52,599 bases of DNA from Chitinophagaceae bacterium (GTDB lineage Bacteria > Bacteroidota > Bacteroidia > Chitinophagales > Chitinophagaceae), in contig JAEUVD010000029.1 in assembly GCA_016787065.1 (NCBI GenBank), positions 1-52,599 of the forward strand, in the 5' to 3' direction. The notes beneath the pieces were generated by a model that did no database searches, was not told the origin of the DNA, and saw only the letters and a list, made by a program, of their open reading frames with translations. Positions 7,554 to 17,528 of this stretch are shown here, piece after piece. Position numbers and translations under genes: made by a program. Positions within the stretch are counted from its first letter, which is position 1; every line of letters begins with the position of its first letter.

Positions 7554-10500
7554 TTAAAAGGTTAAACGAAGCGTTACACCATAGTTACGTAATGAAGGAA
7601 CCGTTCCGAATTCAATACCCTGCACGTTACCTGTACCGAAGCCATTAATTTCTGGATCAGAGAAGGTATTCATACGTTGACCAAATTCGTTCTTTTCGCG
7701 AGATACCCATAAGAATAAATTATTACCATAGAATCCGAAATCAGCAGAACCAAATGGTGACTGTTTCAACCATTTTTTAGGCAGACTATAAGAAACGCTC
7801 AATTCACGAAGTTTAGTGAATGTAGCTGGTAAAATATTCATTTCATTATTAGATTGCTCCGTCCAGAATTTCTCTGCATTTACTTCTGTTGTATTAGTAG
7901 CATATACACCCGGACTTACCTCTTGTACTGAGTTAGGATAAACAAAATCCTCACGATTATTGTAAGATGTTGTAGAAGCAGATCCTACAAATTCCATGAT
8001 GTTTTTCAAACGAGAGTAGAAATAGCCACCATGTTTGTGGAAGAATAAGGCATGAACTTTAAATCCTTTGTAACTGATGTCTGTTCCAAGACTACCAAAC
8101 CATTTTGGATTATAAGAACCAAAATACTGAGCGTCGCTGGTTAATAAAGGCATACCGTCTGCTCCAACTACAACATTTCCGTTAGGATCACGTTGCATAC
8201 CACGTGTTTTGAAAACACCATACTCCATACCTTCTGTAGCCATTACATCCATTCCGTTGAAGCCACCAAGACTTAACTCAGTAACATCTCCGAAGATTTC
8301 AATAACCTTACTTTTATTACGTGTATAGGTTCCGTAAATATCCCATTTGAAACCACTTTTTGTTCTGATAGGAGTAACAGTTACTGCTAATTCTAACCCT
8401 TTATTTTGAATTTTACCTGCGTTAAATACACCATTTGTATAACCTGAAGATGCAGGTAAATTAACAGATACAATGTTTTTACGGCTGATATTGTTATATA
8501 AAGAGAAGTCTACTTTAATACGATCTTCGAAGAAACCTAATTCCGTACCAATTTCAGAAGCTGAAATTATTTCAGGTTGAATATCCGGATTCTCTAAACG
8601 ATTACTAACGGTATAGCCAGGGTTGCTATTGATAGGGAAATTCAATTCTGAATTATTAAATCCATCTGTTAAAGCAGATTTAGTTTGTGTAGAATATAAT
8701 AAGTATGGTGCCGCATCATTACCAACACGAGCAAGACTTAAACGAAGTTTACCGTATGATAATATTTTATCATTCAAGTCGGCTGTTTTACGAAGCATTT
8801 CAGAGAATACCCATGATAATGCCGCACTTGGATAGAAGTAAGAATTATTTCCATGACGTAATGTTGATGACCAGTCGTTACGCGCCGAAACATCTAAATA
8901 AAGGTAGTCGGCGTAGTTAAATTCCAAACGACCATATAAACCAACCCAACGGCGCAAGAACAACGAGTTTGTAGCGTTGTGGAAGTTAGCCGTATTATCC
9001 AGGTTATAAAATTCATTGATTACAATACCTTGTGTTTCGCCATAGTTGTTTCGGATTTTATTCTGACGAACGTTATGCCCTAATAAAGCTGATAAGGAGA
9101 AATCCTTTGCTAAAGTTTGTGTCGTTGATAACATAAGGTCATTATTCAACTCTTGGAAAACATTATTTGCTTGAGAATACAAACCGTTTTCAACCGTATG
9201 AACTCCGAAATCAGGACGATCAATGGTGTATTTCGGTTGATATTGCATTACATTATCAGAATAGAAGTCGTTCGTTGTACGATTCAAAACAGTTAACCAT
9301 TTAACTGGTTTCCAACTGATATCCACGTTACCCGTTACACGATCAACATTGTTTTGATTCTTATAATTTTCTAGAACGAAATAAGGATTCACGGTATAAG
9401 CACCATAATAACCTTCCAAGGTATTAAAAGGATCGTTTAAATCACGCAACTCACGCATTGGAATATCACGAGGCGTTTGATAAATTTGGTCATAGAAGGA
9501 GTTATTTCCTTGTCCTTGAGCAAAAAGATCACTTTTAACTTTACTATAATTGATACCAACTGTAGCTGATAATTTGTCTGTTAAGTTTTGTGTTCCGTTG
9601 AAACGAATACCAGTACGACGGAAATTATTATTTTCTACAATACTTTGATTGCTTAAATTGTAAAGTGAAACATAGTAACTACCGCGGTCTGTAGCACCAC
9701 CTAGAGAAAACGTGTTATCCCAAGTTTTACCACGACGGAAGAAATCCTTTACGTTATCCGGTAAAGCAGTGTAAGGTTTTACCTTTTGAACACCATTTAC
9801 AACATTACCCCATGGAGCTAATTGACCATCAAATTTGCGGCCCCAACTCCAGTTTTCCTCTAAATGTGTTTCGCCACCGTACCCTTGGCCCCATTCATTT
9901 TGGAATTCAGGATACATTAAAAGGCTACTCCAACCATAGTTTGAAGAGAAAGTAGCATGTGTAGCTTTTCCGGTTCCTTTACCTTTACCTTTTTTGGTAG
10001 TATACATGATAGCACCGTTCGATGCACGAGAACCATAAAGGGCGGTTGCAGCTGGCCCTTTAAGAACAGTAACTGATTCAATATCTTCTGGGTTGATATC
10101 GTTACCACGATTACCCAAATCAAGTTGATTATTTAAATTGTCGGCACCTGTTCCATTCTGAACATTACCATTATCATACGGAACACCGTCGATTACAATA
10201 AGCGCTTGGTTATTTCCGGCAATAGATGAACCACCACGAATAACAACACGGGTACCACCTCCCGGTGAACCTGAAGTGTTTGTAATGTTAACCCCTGCTA
10301 CTTTACCAGCTAAGGCAGATAGTGCAGAACGATCTTGACCTTGATTAAGGTCTTCTCCTTTTACCTGAGTGGTAGCATACCCTAGCGAACGCTTTTCACG
10401 TTGAACGGCTAAGGCTGTAACAACGACCTCACCCATTGTGCGTGATTCAGAAGCCAGTTTAACGCTCATGCCGTCTTGTGCTGATTTCTCGGTAGATTTC

Positions 10501-10724
10501 ATACCTAAGGCACTGATGGTTAAAACAGCCCCATCATCTACATTCAGTTTGAAATTACCATTCATGTCAGTAACGGTTCCTTTCGTAGTACCCTTTACGC
10601 GTACAGTAGCCCCAATAATTGGTTCTCCCTTGTCGTCAAGAATTTTACCTCGTATGGTGCCTTGCGCCCATACCTGCAGCCCTACAAAAAGAACTGCGAG
10701 AAGTAGTAATAGTCTTTTCTTCAT
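7554..10724 (-). CDS. SusC/RagA family TonB-linked outer-membrane protein
   Basis: The 1056-residue TonB-dependent transporter imports the ligand caught by its SusD partner, powered by TonB-ExbBD. The order is as follows: signal peptide (MKKRLLLLLAVLFVGLQVWAQ), a carboxypeptidase-like regulatory domain (GTIRGKILDDKGEPIIGATV, about 22-100), the plug domain with the SusC signature (VTVLKGPAATALYGSRASNGAI, about 220-240) and a C-terminal beta-barrel ending in aromatic residue F (GVTLRLTF). No N-terminal STN domain is present, so sigma/anti-sigma signalling through this protein is unlikely. It is the first gene of its operon, with a promoter at 10762-10792. Long signature stretches make the call secure. 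Confidence 0.96.
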   Translation of the reverse strand: MKKRLLLLLAVLFVGLQVWAQGTIRGKILDDKGEPIIGATVRVKGTTKGTVTDMNGNFKLNVDDGAVLTISALGMKSTEKSAQDGMSVKLASESRTMGEVVVTALAVQREKRSLGYATTQVKGEDLNQGQDRSALSALAGKVAGVNITNTSGSPGGGTRVVIRGGSSIAGNNQALIVIDGVPYDNGNVQNGTGADNLNNQLDLGNRGNDINPEDIESVTVLKGPAATALYGSRASNGAIMYTTKKGKGKGTGKATHATFSSNYGWSSLLMYPEFQNEWGQGYGGETHLEENWSWGRKFDGQLAPWGNVVNGVQKVKPYTALPDNVKDFFRRGKTWDNTFSLGGATDRGSYYVSLYNLSNQSIVENNNFRRTGIRFNGTQNLTDKLSATVGINYSKVKSDLFAQGQGNNSFYDQIYQTPRDIPMRELRDLNDPFNTLEGYYGAYTVNPYFVLENYKNQNNVDRVTGNVDISWKPVKWLTVLNRTTNDFYSDNVMQYQPKYTIDRPDFGVHTVENGLYSQANNVFQELNNDLMLSTTQTLAKDFSLSALLGHNVRQNKIRNNYGETQGIVINEFYNLDNTANFHNATNSLFLRRWVGLYGRLEFNYADYLYLDVSARNDWSSTLRHGNNSYFYPSAALSWVFSEMLRKTADLNDKILSYGKLRLSLARVGNDAAPYLLYSTQTKSALTDGFNNSELNFPINSNPGYTVSNRLENPDIQPEIISASEIGTELGFFEDRIKVDFSLYNNISRKNIVSVNLPASSGYTNGVFNAGKIQNKGLELAVTVTPIRTKSGFKWDIYGTYTRNKSKVIEIFGDVTELSLGGFNGMDVMATEGMEYGVFKTRGMQRDPNGNVVVGADGMPLLTSDAQYFGSYNPKWFGSLGTDISYKGFKVHALFFHKHGGYFYSRLKNIMEFVGSASTTSYNNREDFVYPNSVQEVSPGVYATNTTEVNAEKFWTEQSNNEMNILPATFTKLRELSVSYSLPKKWLKQSPFGSADFGFYGNNLFLWVSREKNEFGQRMNTFSDPEINGFGTGNVQGIEFGTVPSLRNYGVTLRLTF

Positions 10725-10761
10725 ACTCTTTTATTTTACTGTTAAATTTTAATTATTGTGG

Positions 10762-10792
10762 TAAAAGTAATATGGCCTTATCCAGCATCAAA
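10762..10792 (-). promoter_or_regulatory. Promoter of the susC operon
   Basis: Minus strand: TTTG (10789-10792), exactly 19 bases, then TACTTTTA (10762-10769). This matches the Bacteroidota -33/-7 pair with one mismatch. The leader to the susC ATG at 10724 is about 35 bases. Confidence 0.6.
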
Positions 10793-10959
10793 AAAAATGT
10801 AATAAAAAAGTTAACATTTTTTACATATTAATTTTGGAAATCATGTGTTTTATATGATGAAATATTTTATATTTCCTTTTTTATACTGATTTTCAATACT
10901 TTATAGCACTAATAAAAATTTATCTATGTGTGAGATGTTCATTTTTAGATACAATACCC

Positions 10960-10967
10960 TACATTCG
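10960..10967 (+). promoter_or_regulatory. Promoter -7 box of the rplM-rpsI-rpsB-tsf block (TACATTCG)
   Basis: TACATTCG has one mismatch to TAnnTTTG. The following bases GCACTCCTTTT are the same as those after the tRNA-Lys box at 44828-44821, 17 of 18 bases in all. The leader to rplM at 11011 is about 40 bases. Confidence 0.6.
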
Positions 10968-11010
10968 CACTCCTTTTAGAAAAAACAAAGTAAAAAATAA
11001 ATCCATAACG

Positions 11011-11448
11011 ATGAGACATCTTAGTTACAAAACCAAATTTGTCAATAAGCAAACACACCAACCAGAATGGTTAGTGATTGATGCGAACGGACAAACTGTG
11101 GGTCGTATTTGTACTCGTATCGCGAGTATTTTACGTGGTAAGCACAAACCAACTTATACCCCACATGCAGATGGCGGTGATTATGTTATTATCCTGAATG
11201 CTGATAAAGTTGTTTTCAGTGGTGATAAAATGAATACCAAAGTGTATCAAAACTTTAGCGGGTATCCTGGAGGTTTGAAAGAAGAATTAGCGAAGAACTT
11301 AATTGTTCGTCGACCAGAACAAATTATTGAGCGTGCTGTAAAAGGAATGCTTCCTAAAAACCGTTTGGGTCGTGCGATGTTCCGCAAATTATTTGTGTAC
11401 ACCGGCGATCAACATCCTCACGGAGCTCAAAAACCTAAAACTATTTAA
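11011..11448 (+). CDS. rplM: 50S ribosomal protein L13
   Basis: This is ribosomal protein L13, a large-subunit assembly protein. Family landmarks are WLVIDANGQTVGRICTRIASILRGK near the N-terminus, the HADGGDYVIILNADK strand, FSGYPGG and the highly conserved VKGMLPKNRLG. I start at ATG 11011 (MRHLSYKT, 145 residues). The open frame reaches back to 10930, but that extension overlaps the promoter and is not conserved. The gene is 35 bases before rpsI, the usual L13-S9 pairing. Confidence 0.96.
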   Translation: MRHLSYKTKFVNKQTHQPEWLVIDANGQTVGRICTRIASILRGKHKPTYTPHADGGDYVIILNADKVVFSGDKMNTKVYQNFSGYPGGLKEELAKNLIVRRPEQIIERAVKGMLPKNRLGRAMFRKLFVYTGDQHPHGAQKPKTI

Positions 11449-11483
11449 TTTCTAACTTAATTAAACGATAATATCCTTTACAC

Positions 11484-11873
11484 ATGGAAAAACAAAAGAA
11501 AGCAATCGGTCGTAGAAAAGAAGCCGTTGCCCGTGTATACTTAACCAAAGGAACAGGAAACATCACGGTTAATGGTCGTGATTACAAAACCTATTTCCCT
11601 CTGATGTATTTACAAAATCAGGTTGAACTGGCGTTGAAAACTGTGAACGGTTTAGATAAATATGATGTCAATATCAATGTGAGCGGCGGCGGACAAAAAG
11701 GTCAGGCCGAAGCTATTAAATTAGGTATTGCACGTGGTTTATGTATTTTAGATGCAGAATCTCGTGGAAGTCTGAAACCAGCTGGATTACTTACCCGTGA
11801 TCCTCGTTCGGTAGAGCGTAAGAAATTTGGTCATAAGAAAGCTCGTCGTAGTTACCAGTTCTCTAAACGTTAA
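11484..11873 (+). CDS. rpsI: 30S ribosomal protein S9
   Basis: This 129-residue S9 has the family core (AIGRRKEAVARVYLTKGTG, VSGGGQKGQAEAIKLGIARGL) and the extended C-terminal tail ending YQFSKR. That tail reaches into the tRNA P site in ribosomes. It is cotranscribed with rplM upstream and probably with rpsB, which starts 75 bases further on. Confidence 0.97.
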   Translation: MEKQKKAIGRRKEAVARVYLTKGTGNITVNGRDYKTYFPLMYLQNQVELALKTVNGLDKYDVNINVSGGGQKGQAEAIKLGIARGLCILDAESRGSLKPAGLLTRDPRSVERKKFGHKKARRSYQFSKR

Positions 11874-11948
11874 TCCCGGATTTTTCAGAAACGTATTTTT
11901 CAAATTCATAATCAACGTAGTTCACGTACAAAAAACAGAAAAATCAAT

Positions 11949-12782
11949 ATGTCAGATAATACATCATTACAACAGCAATTACTGGATGCAGGAGTTCACT
12001 TCGGTCATCTACGTAAAAAATGGAATCCAAAGATGTTACCGTACATCTTCGCTGAAAAGAAAGGGATTCATATCATTGATCTGAACAAAACTATCGATGG
12101 CTTAACAGAAGCTGCCGCTGCCATGAAGCAAATCGCTAAAAGCGGAAAGAAAATTCTGTTCGTTGCCACTAAAAAACAAGCCAAAGAAATAGTTAGCGAA
12201 TGTGCCGCTAAGGTAAACATGCCTTTCGTTACCGATCGTTGGTTAGGTGGAATGCTTACCAATTTCGGTACCATTCGTAAGAGTGTTAAGAAAATGCAGA
12301 GCATTGAAAAAATGCTTGAAGACAGCAGCATCAGCATCAATAAAAAAGAACGTTTAACCTTGAAGCGTGATAAGGATAAAATGGAGAAAGTATTGGGTGG
12401 TATCACTCAAATGTCGCGCACTCCTGCCGCATTGTTCATCGTAGATATTTCACATGAGCATATCGCCTTAGCAGAAGCAAAACGTTTAGGCATCACCACC
12501 TTCGGAATGGTTGATACAAACAGCGATCCTTCCAAAGTAGATTTCCCTATTCCAGCTAACGACGACGCTACAAAATCTATAGCTATCATTACAAATTATA
12601 TTACCGCTGCTATCATTGAAGGTTTACAAGAAAAAGAAACTGAAAAAGATAAAATGGAAGATGGTGATGATGAAGGTGATGATTCCGTTACAGTAATGCA
12701 AGACGGCGCTGAAGGTGGTGACGACGAAAAATCGCCACGTAAAAAAGCTACCGGTACACGTCGTACAACAGCTAAAAAATAA
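11949..12782 (+). CDS. rpsB: 30S ribosomal protein S2
   Basis: The 277-residue S2 carries the family motifs AGVHFGHLRKKWNPKM, FVATKKQAKEI, PFVTDRWLGGMLTNF and FGMVDTNSDP. After residue 230 there is an extension not seen in short S2 proteins: an acidic stretch (DKMEDGDDEGDDS) followed by a basic end (RKKATGTRRTTAKK). Similar tails occur in other Bacteroidota. Earlier in-frame starts are not credible, and ATG 11949 gives the standard MSDNTSLQQQLLDAG start. The next gene is tsf, as in most bacteria. Confidence 0.97.
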   Translation: MSDNTSLQQQLLDAGVHFGHLRKKWNPKMLPYIFAEKKGIHIIDLNKTIDGLTEAAAAMKQIAKSGKKILFVATKKQAKEIVSECAAKVNMPFVTDRWLGGMLTNFGTIRKSVKKMQSIEKMLEDSSISINKKERLTLKRDKDKMEKVLGGITQMSRTPAALFIVDISHEHIALAEAKRLGITTFGMVDTNSDPSKVDFPIPANDDATKSIAIITNYITAAIIEGLQEKETEKDKMEDGDDEGDDSVTVMQDGAEGGDDEKSPRKKATGTRRTTAKK

Positions 12783-12800
12783 TTCAATCAAACAATCTTG

Positions 12801-12836
12801 AAGCTTACCTGAATGTTCCATTTAGGTAAGCTTTTA
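12801..12836 (+). promoter_or_regulatory. Hairpin between rpsB and tsf, likely partial terminator (attenuator)
   Basis: A perfect 10-bp stem (AAGCTTACCT with AGGTAAGCTT, 12801-12810 and 12824-12833) has a 13-base loop. Only a short T-tract follows (TTTTATACTT). The weak tail suggests it lowers, but does not stop, read-through into tsf, or protects the 3' end of rpsB mRNA. Confidence 0.6.
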
Positions 12837-12876
12837 TACTTCAAAAATCATTAATAAAAATTCATAACTAACTAAT

Positions 12877-13722
12877 ATGGCTACAATAACAGCAAAAGAC
12901 GTGAATGAATTACGTCAGATAACAGGAGCCGGTATGATGGACTGCCGCGCAGCATTACAAGAAACCAATGGCGACATTGAAGCTGCCATTGATTACTTGC
13001 GTAAAAAAGGACAAAAAGTGGCCGCTAAACGTAGCGACCGTGATGCAAAAGAAGGTGTTGTAATTGCAAAAACTTCTGCTGATAATAAATTTGGTATTGT
13101 TCTGAACTTAACTTCAGAAACAGACTTCGTTGCAAAAAATGAAGACTTTATAAACCTTGCATTGAGCTTCGGACAAACAGCCATCGATGCCAATGCTACC
13201 GACCTTGAATCGTTTAAGAATACTATGATGGGTTCAATTTCCGTTCAGGATAAACTCATGGAAACCGTTGCTAAAATTGGTGAGAAAATCGACATTACAT
13301 CGTTCACTCGTTTGGACGCTGAAAGTGTTGTTGCTTACAATCATGCTGGTTACCGCGTAGCCGTTTTGGTTGCTATGAATCAACCATACAACGCCGACAT
13401 TGAAACTGCAGGTAAAGATGTAGCTATGCAAATTGCTGCTATGAATCCGGTTGCGGTTGATCCTGAAAGTGTACCGGATGAAACCGTTGCTCGTGAAAAA
13501 GCAATCATCATGGATACAATGAAAGCGGATCCAAAAATGGAAGGTAAACCGGAAGAAATGCTTTCTAAAATTGCCGATGGAAAAATCAATGCTTACTTCA
13601 AGGAGAATACTTTGTTGGTACAACCTTTTGTAAAGGATGGTGGAAAAACGGTTGCAGAATATTTAAAATGTGTGAACAAAGATCTTACTGTTACCCAGTT
13701 CAGTCGTTTGAATATCGGATAA
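12877..13722 (+). CDS. tsf: Translation elongation factor Ts
   Basis: The 281-residue EF-Ts exchanges GDP for GTP on EF-Tu. The N-terminal UBA-like domain (VNELRQITGAGMMDCRAAL, about 8-26) and the signature SETDFVAKNEDF (about 81-92) are intact. The two core subdomains follow. The length fits the compact form of Bacteroidota. It lies 94 bases after rpsB and is closed by a strong terminator at 13746-13774. Confidence 0.97.
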   Translation: MATITAKDVNELRQITGAGMMDCRAALQETNGDIEAAIDYLRKKGQKVAAKRSDRDAKEGVVIAKTSADNKFGIVLNLTSETDFVAKNEDFINLALSFGQTAIDANATDLESFKNTMMGSISVQDKLMETVAKIGEKIDITSFTRLDAESVVAYNHAGYRVAVLVAMNQPYNADIETAGKDVAMQIAAMNPVAVDPESVPDETVAREKAIIMDTMKADPKMEGKPEEMLSKIADGKINAYFKENTLLVQPFVKDGGKTVAEYLKCVNKDLTVTQFSRLNIG

Positions 13723-13745
13723 TACAGAACAACTTTTATCATACT

Positions 13746-13774
13746 ATGCGCTCTTAATGGAGCGCATTTTTTTT
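13746..13774 (+). terminator. Terminator of the rplM-rpsI-rpsB-tsf block
   Basis: A perfect 8-bp stem (ATGCGCTC with GAGCGCAT) has a 6-base loop, followed by eight T. The opposite strand lacks a T-tract, so it acts on plus-strand transcripts. Confidence 0.9.
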
Positions 13775-13890
13775 GTCTTAAGTAAAACTAAAATCAACTA
13801 CATGCTTACATCTAACGATAAACATTGAATATCTACTATGGTAAACAACCCATACCCTTCATTTCAAGGTATTCAAGAAGAAAACACGAA

Positions 13891-16800
13891 TTACATGGAT
13901 CGTCGGTATTGTCCGCCTACCTCAAACAAAGCATTTGTAATTTGTCCGAGGCTGCAATACTTCACCGTTTCCATCAACTCTTCAAAGAGGTTTTCATTGT
14001 GAACGGCTTTTTGTTGCAATCGTTTTAAACATTCACTTCCATAATCACCACTTCGTTTCCAGAGATTTTGTACGGTAGCAATTTGATTTTCCTTTTCTTC
14101 GGTTGTACTGCGTATTACTTCTTGTGGTAATACGGTTGGTGATCCCTTTGAACTCAGGAAAGTATTCACTCCTATAATAGGGTAGCTGCCATCATGTTTC
14201 AATGTTTCATAGTACAAACTTTCTTCTTGAATTTTACTACGCTGATACATGGTTTCCATTGCCCCTAATACGCCTCCACGTTCTGTAATACGATCGAATT
14301 CTTGTAACACGGCTTCTTCTACTAAATCGGTAAGTTCTTCAATAATGAAACTTCCCTGCAATGGATTTTCATTCTTTGCCAAACCAAGCTCCTTATTAAT
14401 AATGAGCTGTATCGCCATAGCTCTTCGTACACTCTCCTCGGTTGGTGTTGTGATAGCCTCGTCATAAGCGTTTGTGTGTAAGCTATTACAATTATCGTAA
14501 ATCGCATAAAGGGCTTGCAGCGTAGTTCGAATATCATTGAAATCAATCTCTTGAGCATGTAAACTTCGACCGCTCGTTTGAATATGGTATTTCAACATCT
14601 GACTACGTTCATTCCCTCCATATTTTAATTTCATGGCCTTGGCCCAAATTCTTCGCGAAACCCGACCGATTACTGAATATTCCGGATCAACGCCATTACT
14701 GAAAAAGAACGACAGATTAGGAGCAAAATCATCGATGTGCATCCCTCTGCTCAAATAGTACTCTACAAAGGTGAATCCATTACTTAAGGTAAAGGCAAGT
14801 TGCGAAATCGGATTCGCGCCAGCTTCCGCAATATGATAACCACTGATACTAACACTGTAAAAATTTCGCACTTTATTGTCAATGAAGTATTGTTGAACAT
14901 CGCCCATCAGTTTCAACGAAAATTCTGTGGAGAAAATACACGTGTTTTGTGCTTGATCTTCTTTTAAGATATCCGCTTGAACAGTACCTCTTACTTGCTT
15001 TAATGTTTCTGTTTTTATTTTTTGATACACCTCTTGAGGAAGTACCTGATCGCCGGTTACTCCCAAAAGCATGAGGCCCAATCCATTGTTGCCTTCCGGT
15101 AACTGATCGGCATGATAAACCGGAAAAGGCGCTTGTTTAGATGCTTTAATAGCTTCAATTTTTTGTTTCACCTCAGCCTCTAACCCATTCGATTTAATAT
15201 AAACTTCACATTGCTGATCGATGGCTGTATTCATGAAGAAAGCCGCGATAATAGATGCCGGTCCGTTAATCGTCATACTTACCGATGTTTTCGGATCAGC
15301 CAAATTAAATCCGCTATATAATTTTTTAGCATCATCTAAACAGCAAACACTTACACCGCTGTTTCCGATTTTACCGTAAATATCCGGACGGTGATCGGGG
15401 TCGTTACCATACAACGTTACACTATCGAAAGCGGTACTTAACCTTGCAGCCGGCAACCCTTTACTTACATAGTGAAAGCGTTTATTCGTTCGTTCCGGAC
15501 CACCTTCACCGGCAAACATGCGAGTAGGATCTTCCCCTTCGCGTTTGAACGGATAAATACCGGCAGCATACGGGAACTCACCTGGGAAATTTTCACTCAG
15601 GCTCCATTTTAAAATATCACCCCAAGCTTCAAATTTGGGAACAGCCACCTTCGGTATTTGTGAGTGACTTAAACTTTCGGTATGCGTTTTTATTTTAATT
15701 ACCTTATCACGCACCTTAAACTCATAAAATTCATTTTGATACTGCTTCTTTTTTTCTTCCCAAGAAGAAAGCAATGCCTTATTTTTCGGATCGAAGTTTA
15801 ATTCGATCTTTTGTTTTGCTGTTTCAATTGCTTGAAGCGCATTAACATCGGAAGCTAGAATTTGCGTTGTTTTATCTAAAGCGAATAACTGCTGTGCAAG
15901 CGCACTTTGGTCGTTTACCCATTGATCGTACTTGCGATTATTTTCGGAAATTTCACTCAGATAGCGTGTTCGAGAAGGTGGTATTATGTAAATCTTCTCA
16001 CTCATTTCATCATGCGCGTGAAAGTTCGAAGTAAGTTTTGTATTACCTGTTTTTGCTACAATTTTGTTTATTAGCGCAACGTACAAACTATTTGCACCAG
16101 GGTCGTTGAATTGCGATGCTATGGTTCCGAAAACAGGCATTTTATCTGCCTCAATATCAAACAACTTATGATTACGTTGGTATTGTTTTTTTACATCACG
16201 AAGAGCATCCATTGCTCCACGTTTATCGAATTTATTGATTGCAATAATATCCGCGAAATCCAACATATCAATTTTCTCCAATTGCGTTGCCGCACCATAT
16301 TCCGGCGTCATAACATACATACTCACATTGCTGTGCTCTGTAATTTCTGTATCACTTTGTCCGATACCGGAAGTTTCTAAAATGATTAAGTCGAACTCAG
16401 AAGCTTTAAGTATGTTAACCGCATCTTTCACATATTTACTCAAGGCTAAATTGCTTTGGCGGGTAGCCATGCTGCGCATGTAAACACGTTCACTACGAAT
16501 CGCATTCATACGAATACGATCGCCGAGCAAAGCACCTCCTGTTTTTCGTTTACTAGGATCAACAGAGATGATACCGATTTTCTTATCGCTAAAATCAATT
16601 AAAAATCTCCGAACCAATTCATCTACCAACGATGATTTACCGGCTCCACCCGTACCGGTTATGCCAAGTACCGGCGTGTCTGAATCCGCAGCACGTTCCT
16701 CCACTTTTTTCAACATGGCTAACGTTTCCGGTGAATCCGGAAAATTTTCTGCCGCACTAATACAACGTGCAATGCTGTTATAGTCGGATTGATGAAGTAA

Positions 16801-17256
16801 GTTGACCTCACCATTAATTTGACTGCCGGTTGCGTAATCGCTTTTCTGTAACAAGTCGTCAATCATGCCTTGTAAACCCATAGCACGACCATCATCGGGC
16901 GAATAAATTTTGGTAATGCCATAAGCCTCCAGTTCGGCTATTTCTTCTGGAAGAATAACGCCACCACCGCCAGCGAAAATTTTAATATGACTGCAATTCT
17001 TTTCTTTCAAAAGGTCAAACATATACTTGAGGTACTCCACATGTCCGCCTTGATAGGAAGTCATCGCGATTGCATTTGCATCTTCTTGCACTGCACAGTC
17101 AACCACATCTTGTACCGAGCGGTCGTGCCCCAAATGAATTACCTCGGCACCGCTGGCCTGCATAACTCGTCGCATTATATTAATACTTGCATCATGGCCG
17201 TCAAACAAGGATGCGGCCGTTACGATTCGTATTTTATGTTGAGGTGAATAACTCAT
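13891..17256 (-). CDS. icmF: Fused isobutyryl-CoA mutase IcmF (B12 domain - G-protein chaperone - mutase)
   Basis: This 1121-residue enzyme interconverts isobutyryl-CoA and n-butyryl-CoA with adenosylcobalamin; known IcmF enzymes also act on pivalyl-CoA/isovaleryl-CoA. Three parts are visible. The first is a B12-binding domain with DGHDAS (His about residue 21). The second is a MeaI/MeaB-like GTPase with Walker [11 protein letters not shown] (about 199-208), the built-in chaperone that loads and protects the cofactor. The third is a mutase barrel from about residue 520. The mutase motif [19 protein letters not shown] is typical of IcmF and differs from methylmalonyl-CoA mutase, which has a tyrosine-containing TFRPW-type segment. 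The arrangement is complete, with no frameshift. The gene stands alone. No cobalamin riboswitch is visible upstream. Confidence 0.93.
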   Translation of the reverse strand: MSYSPQHKIRIVTAASLFDGHDASINIMRRVMQASGAEVIHLGHDRSVQDVVDCAVQEDANAIAMTSYQGGHVEYLKYMFDLLKEKNCSHIKIFAGGGGVILPEEIAELEAYGITKIYSPDDGRAMGLQGMIDDLLQKSDYATGSQINGEVNLLHQSDYNSIARCISAAENFPDSPETLAMLKKVEERAADSDTPVLGITGTGGAGKSSLVDELVRRFLIDFSDKKIGIISVDPSKRKTGGALLGDRIRMNAIRSERVYMRSMATRQSNLALSKYVKDAVNILKASEFDLIILETSGIGQSDTEITEHSNVSMYVMTPEYGAATQLEKIDMLDFADIIAINKFDKRGAMDALRDVKKQYQRNHKLFDIEADKMPVFGTIASQFNDPGANSLYVALINKIVAKTGNTKLTSNFHAHDEMSEKIYIIPPSRTRYLSEISENNRKYDQWVNDQSALAQQLFALDKTTQILASDVNALQAIETAKQKIELNFDPKNKALLSSWEEKKKQYQNEFYEFKVRDKVIKIKTHTESLSHSQIPKVAVPKFEAWGDILKWSLSENFPGEFPYAAGIYPFKREGEDPTRMFAGEGGPERTNKRFHYVSKGLPAARLSTAFDSVTLYGNDPDHRPDIYGKIGNSGVSVCCLDDAKKLYSGFNLADPKTSVSMTINGPASIIAAFFMNTAIDQQCEVYIKSNGLEAEVKQKIEAIKASKQAPFPVYHADQLPEGNNGLGLMLLGVTGDQVLPQEVYQKIKTETLKQVRGTVQADILKEDQAQNTCIFSTEFSLKLMGDVQQYFIDNKVRNFYSVSISGYHIAEAGANPISQLAFTLSNGFTFVEYYLSRGMHIDDFAPNLSFFFSNGVDPEYSVIGRVSRRIWAKAMKLKYGGNERSQMLKYHIQTSGRSLHAQEIDFNDIRTTLQALYAIYDNCNSLHTNAYDEAITTPTEESVRRAMAIQLIINKELGLAKNENPLQGSFIIEELTDLVEEAVLQEFDRITERGGVLGAMETMYQRSKIQEESLYYETLKHDGSYPIIGVNTFLSSKGSPTVLPQEVIRSTTEEKENQIATVQNLWKRSGDYGSECLKRLQQKAVHNENLFEELMETVKYCSLGQITNALFEVGGQYRRSM

Positions 17257-17485
17257 ACTGTTGTGATGTTTTGATATTGTGCTATGTTGAAAATATTACC
17301 ATGCTTTTATTCTATTTCTTACAAAAATGTAAAAGATAAAATCATTGTTCGCAAAGTTATTGAAGGGAGGGGTGATTTCAAAGGAAGAAAATTGTAAATA
17401 GTTAATTTGTTCGCATCGAATAGAATTATCCATCATCACTTTCCAAGCAACAAGAATCAGAAAGTACTTTTGTATTACAAAAATT

Positions 17486-17513
17486 GAATAAATTTCAATA
17501 TGCTATCTTTGAA
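17486..17513 (+). promoter_or_regulatory. Promoter of the retropepsin-like gene
   Basis: TTG at 17486-17488, 17 bases, then TATCTTTG at 17506-17513, a full -7 match. ATG follows 15 bases later. Confidence 0.6.
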
Positions 17514-17528
17514 ATTAAATAGACAATT

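Noticed and set aside
10930..11010. Extended N-terminus of rplM
   Set aside because: It overlaps the promoter box at 10960-10967 and has no similarity to L13; ATG 11011 gives the standard protein.
17257..17528. Cobalamin riboswitch upstream of IcmF
   Set aside because: No B12-box-like sequence or paired structure of the right kind is visible.
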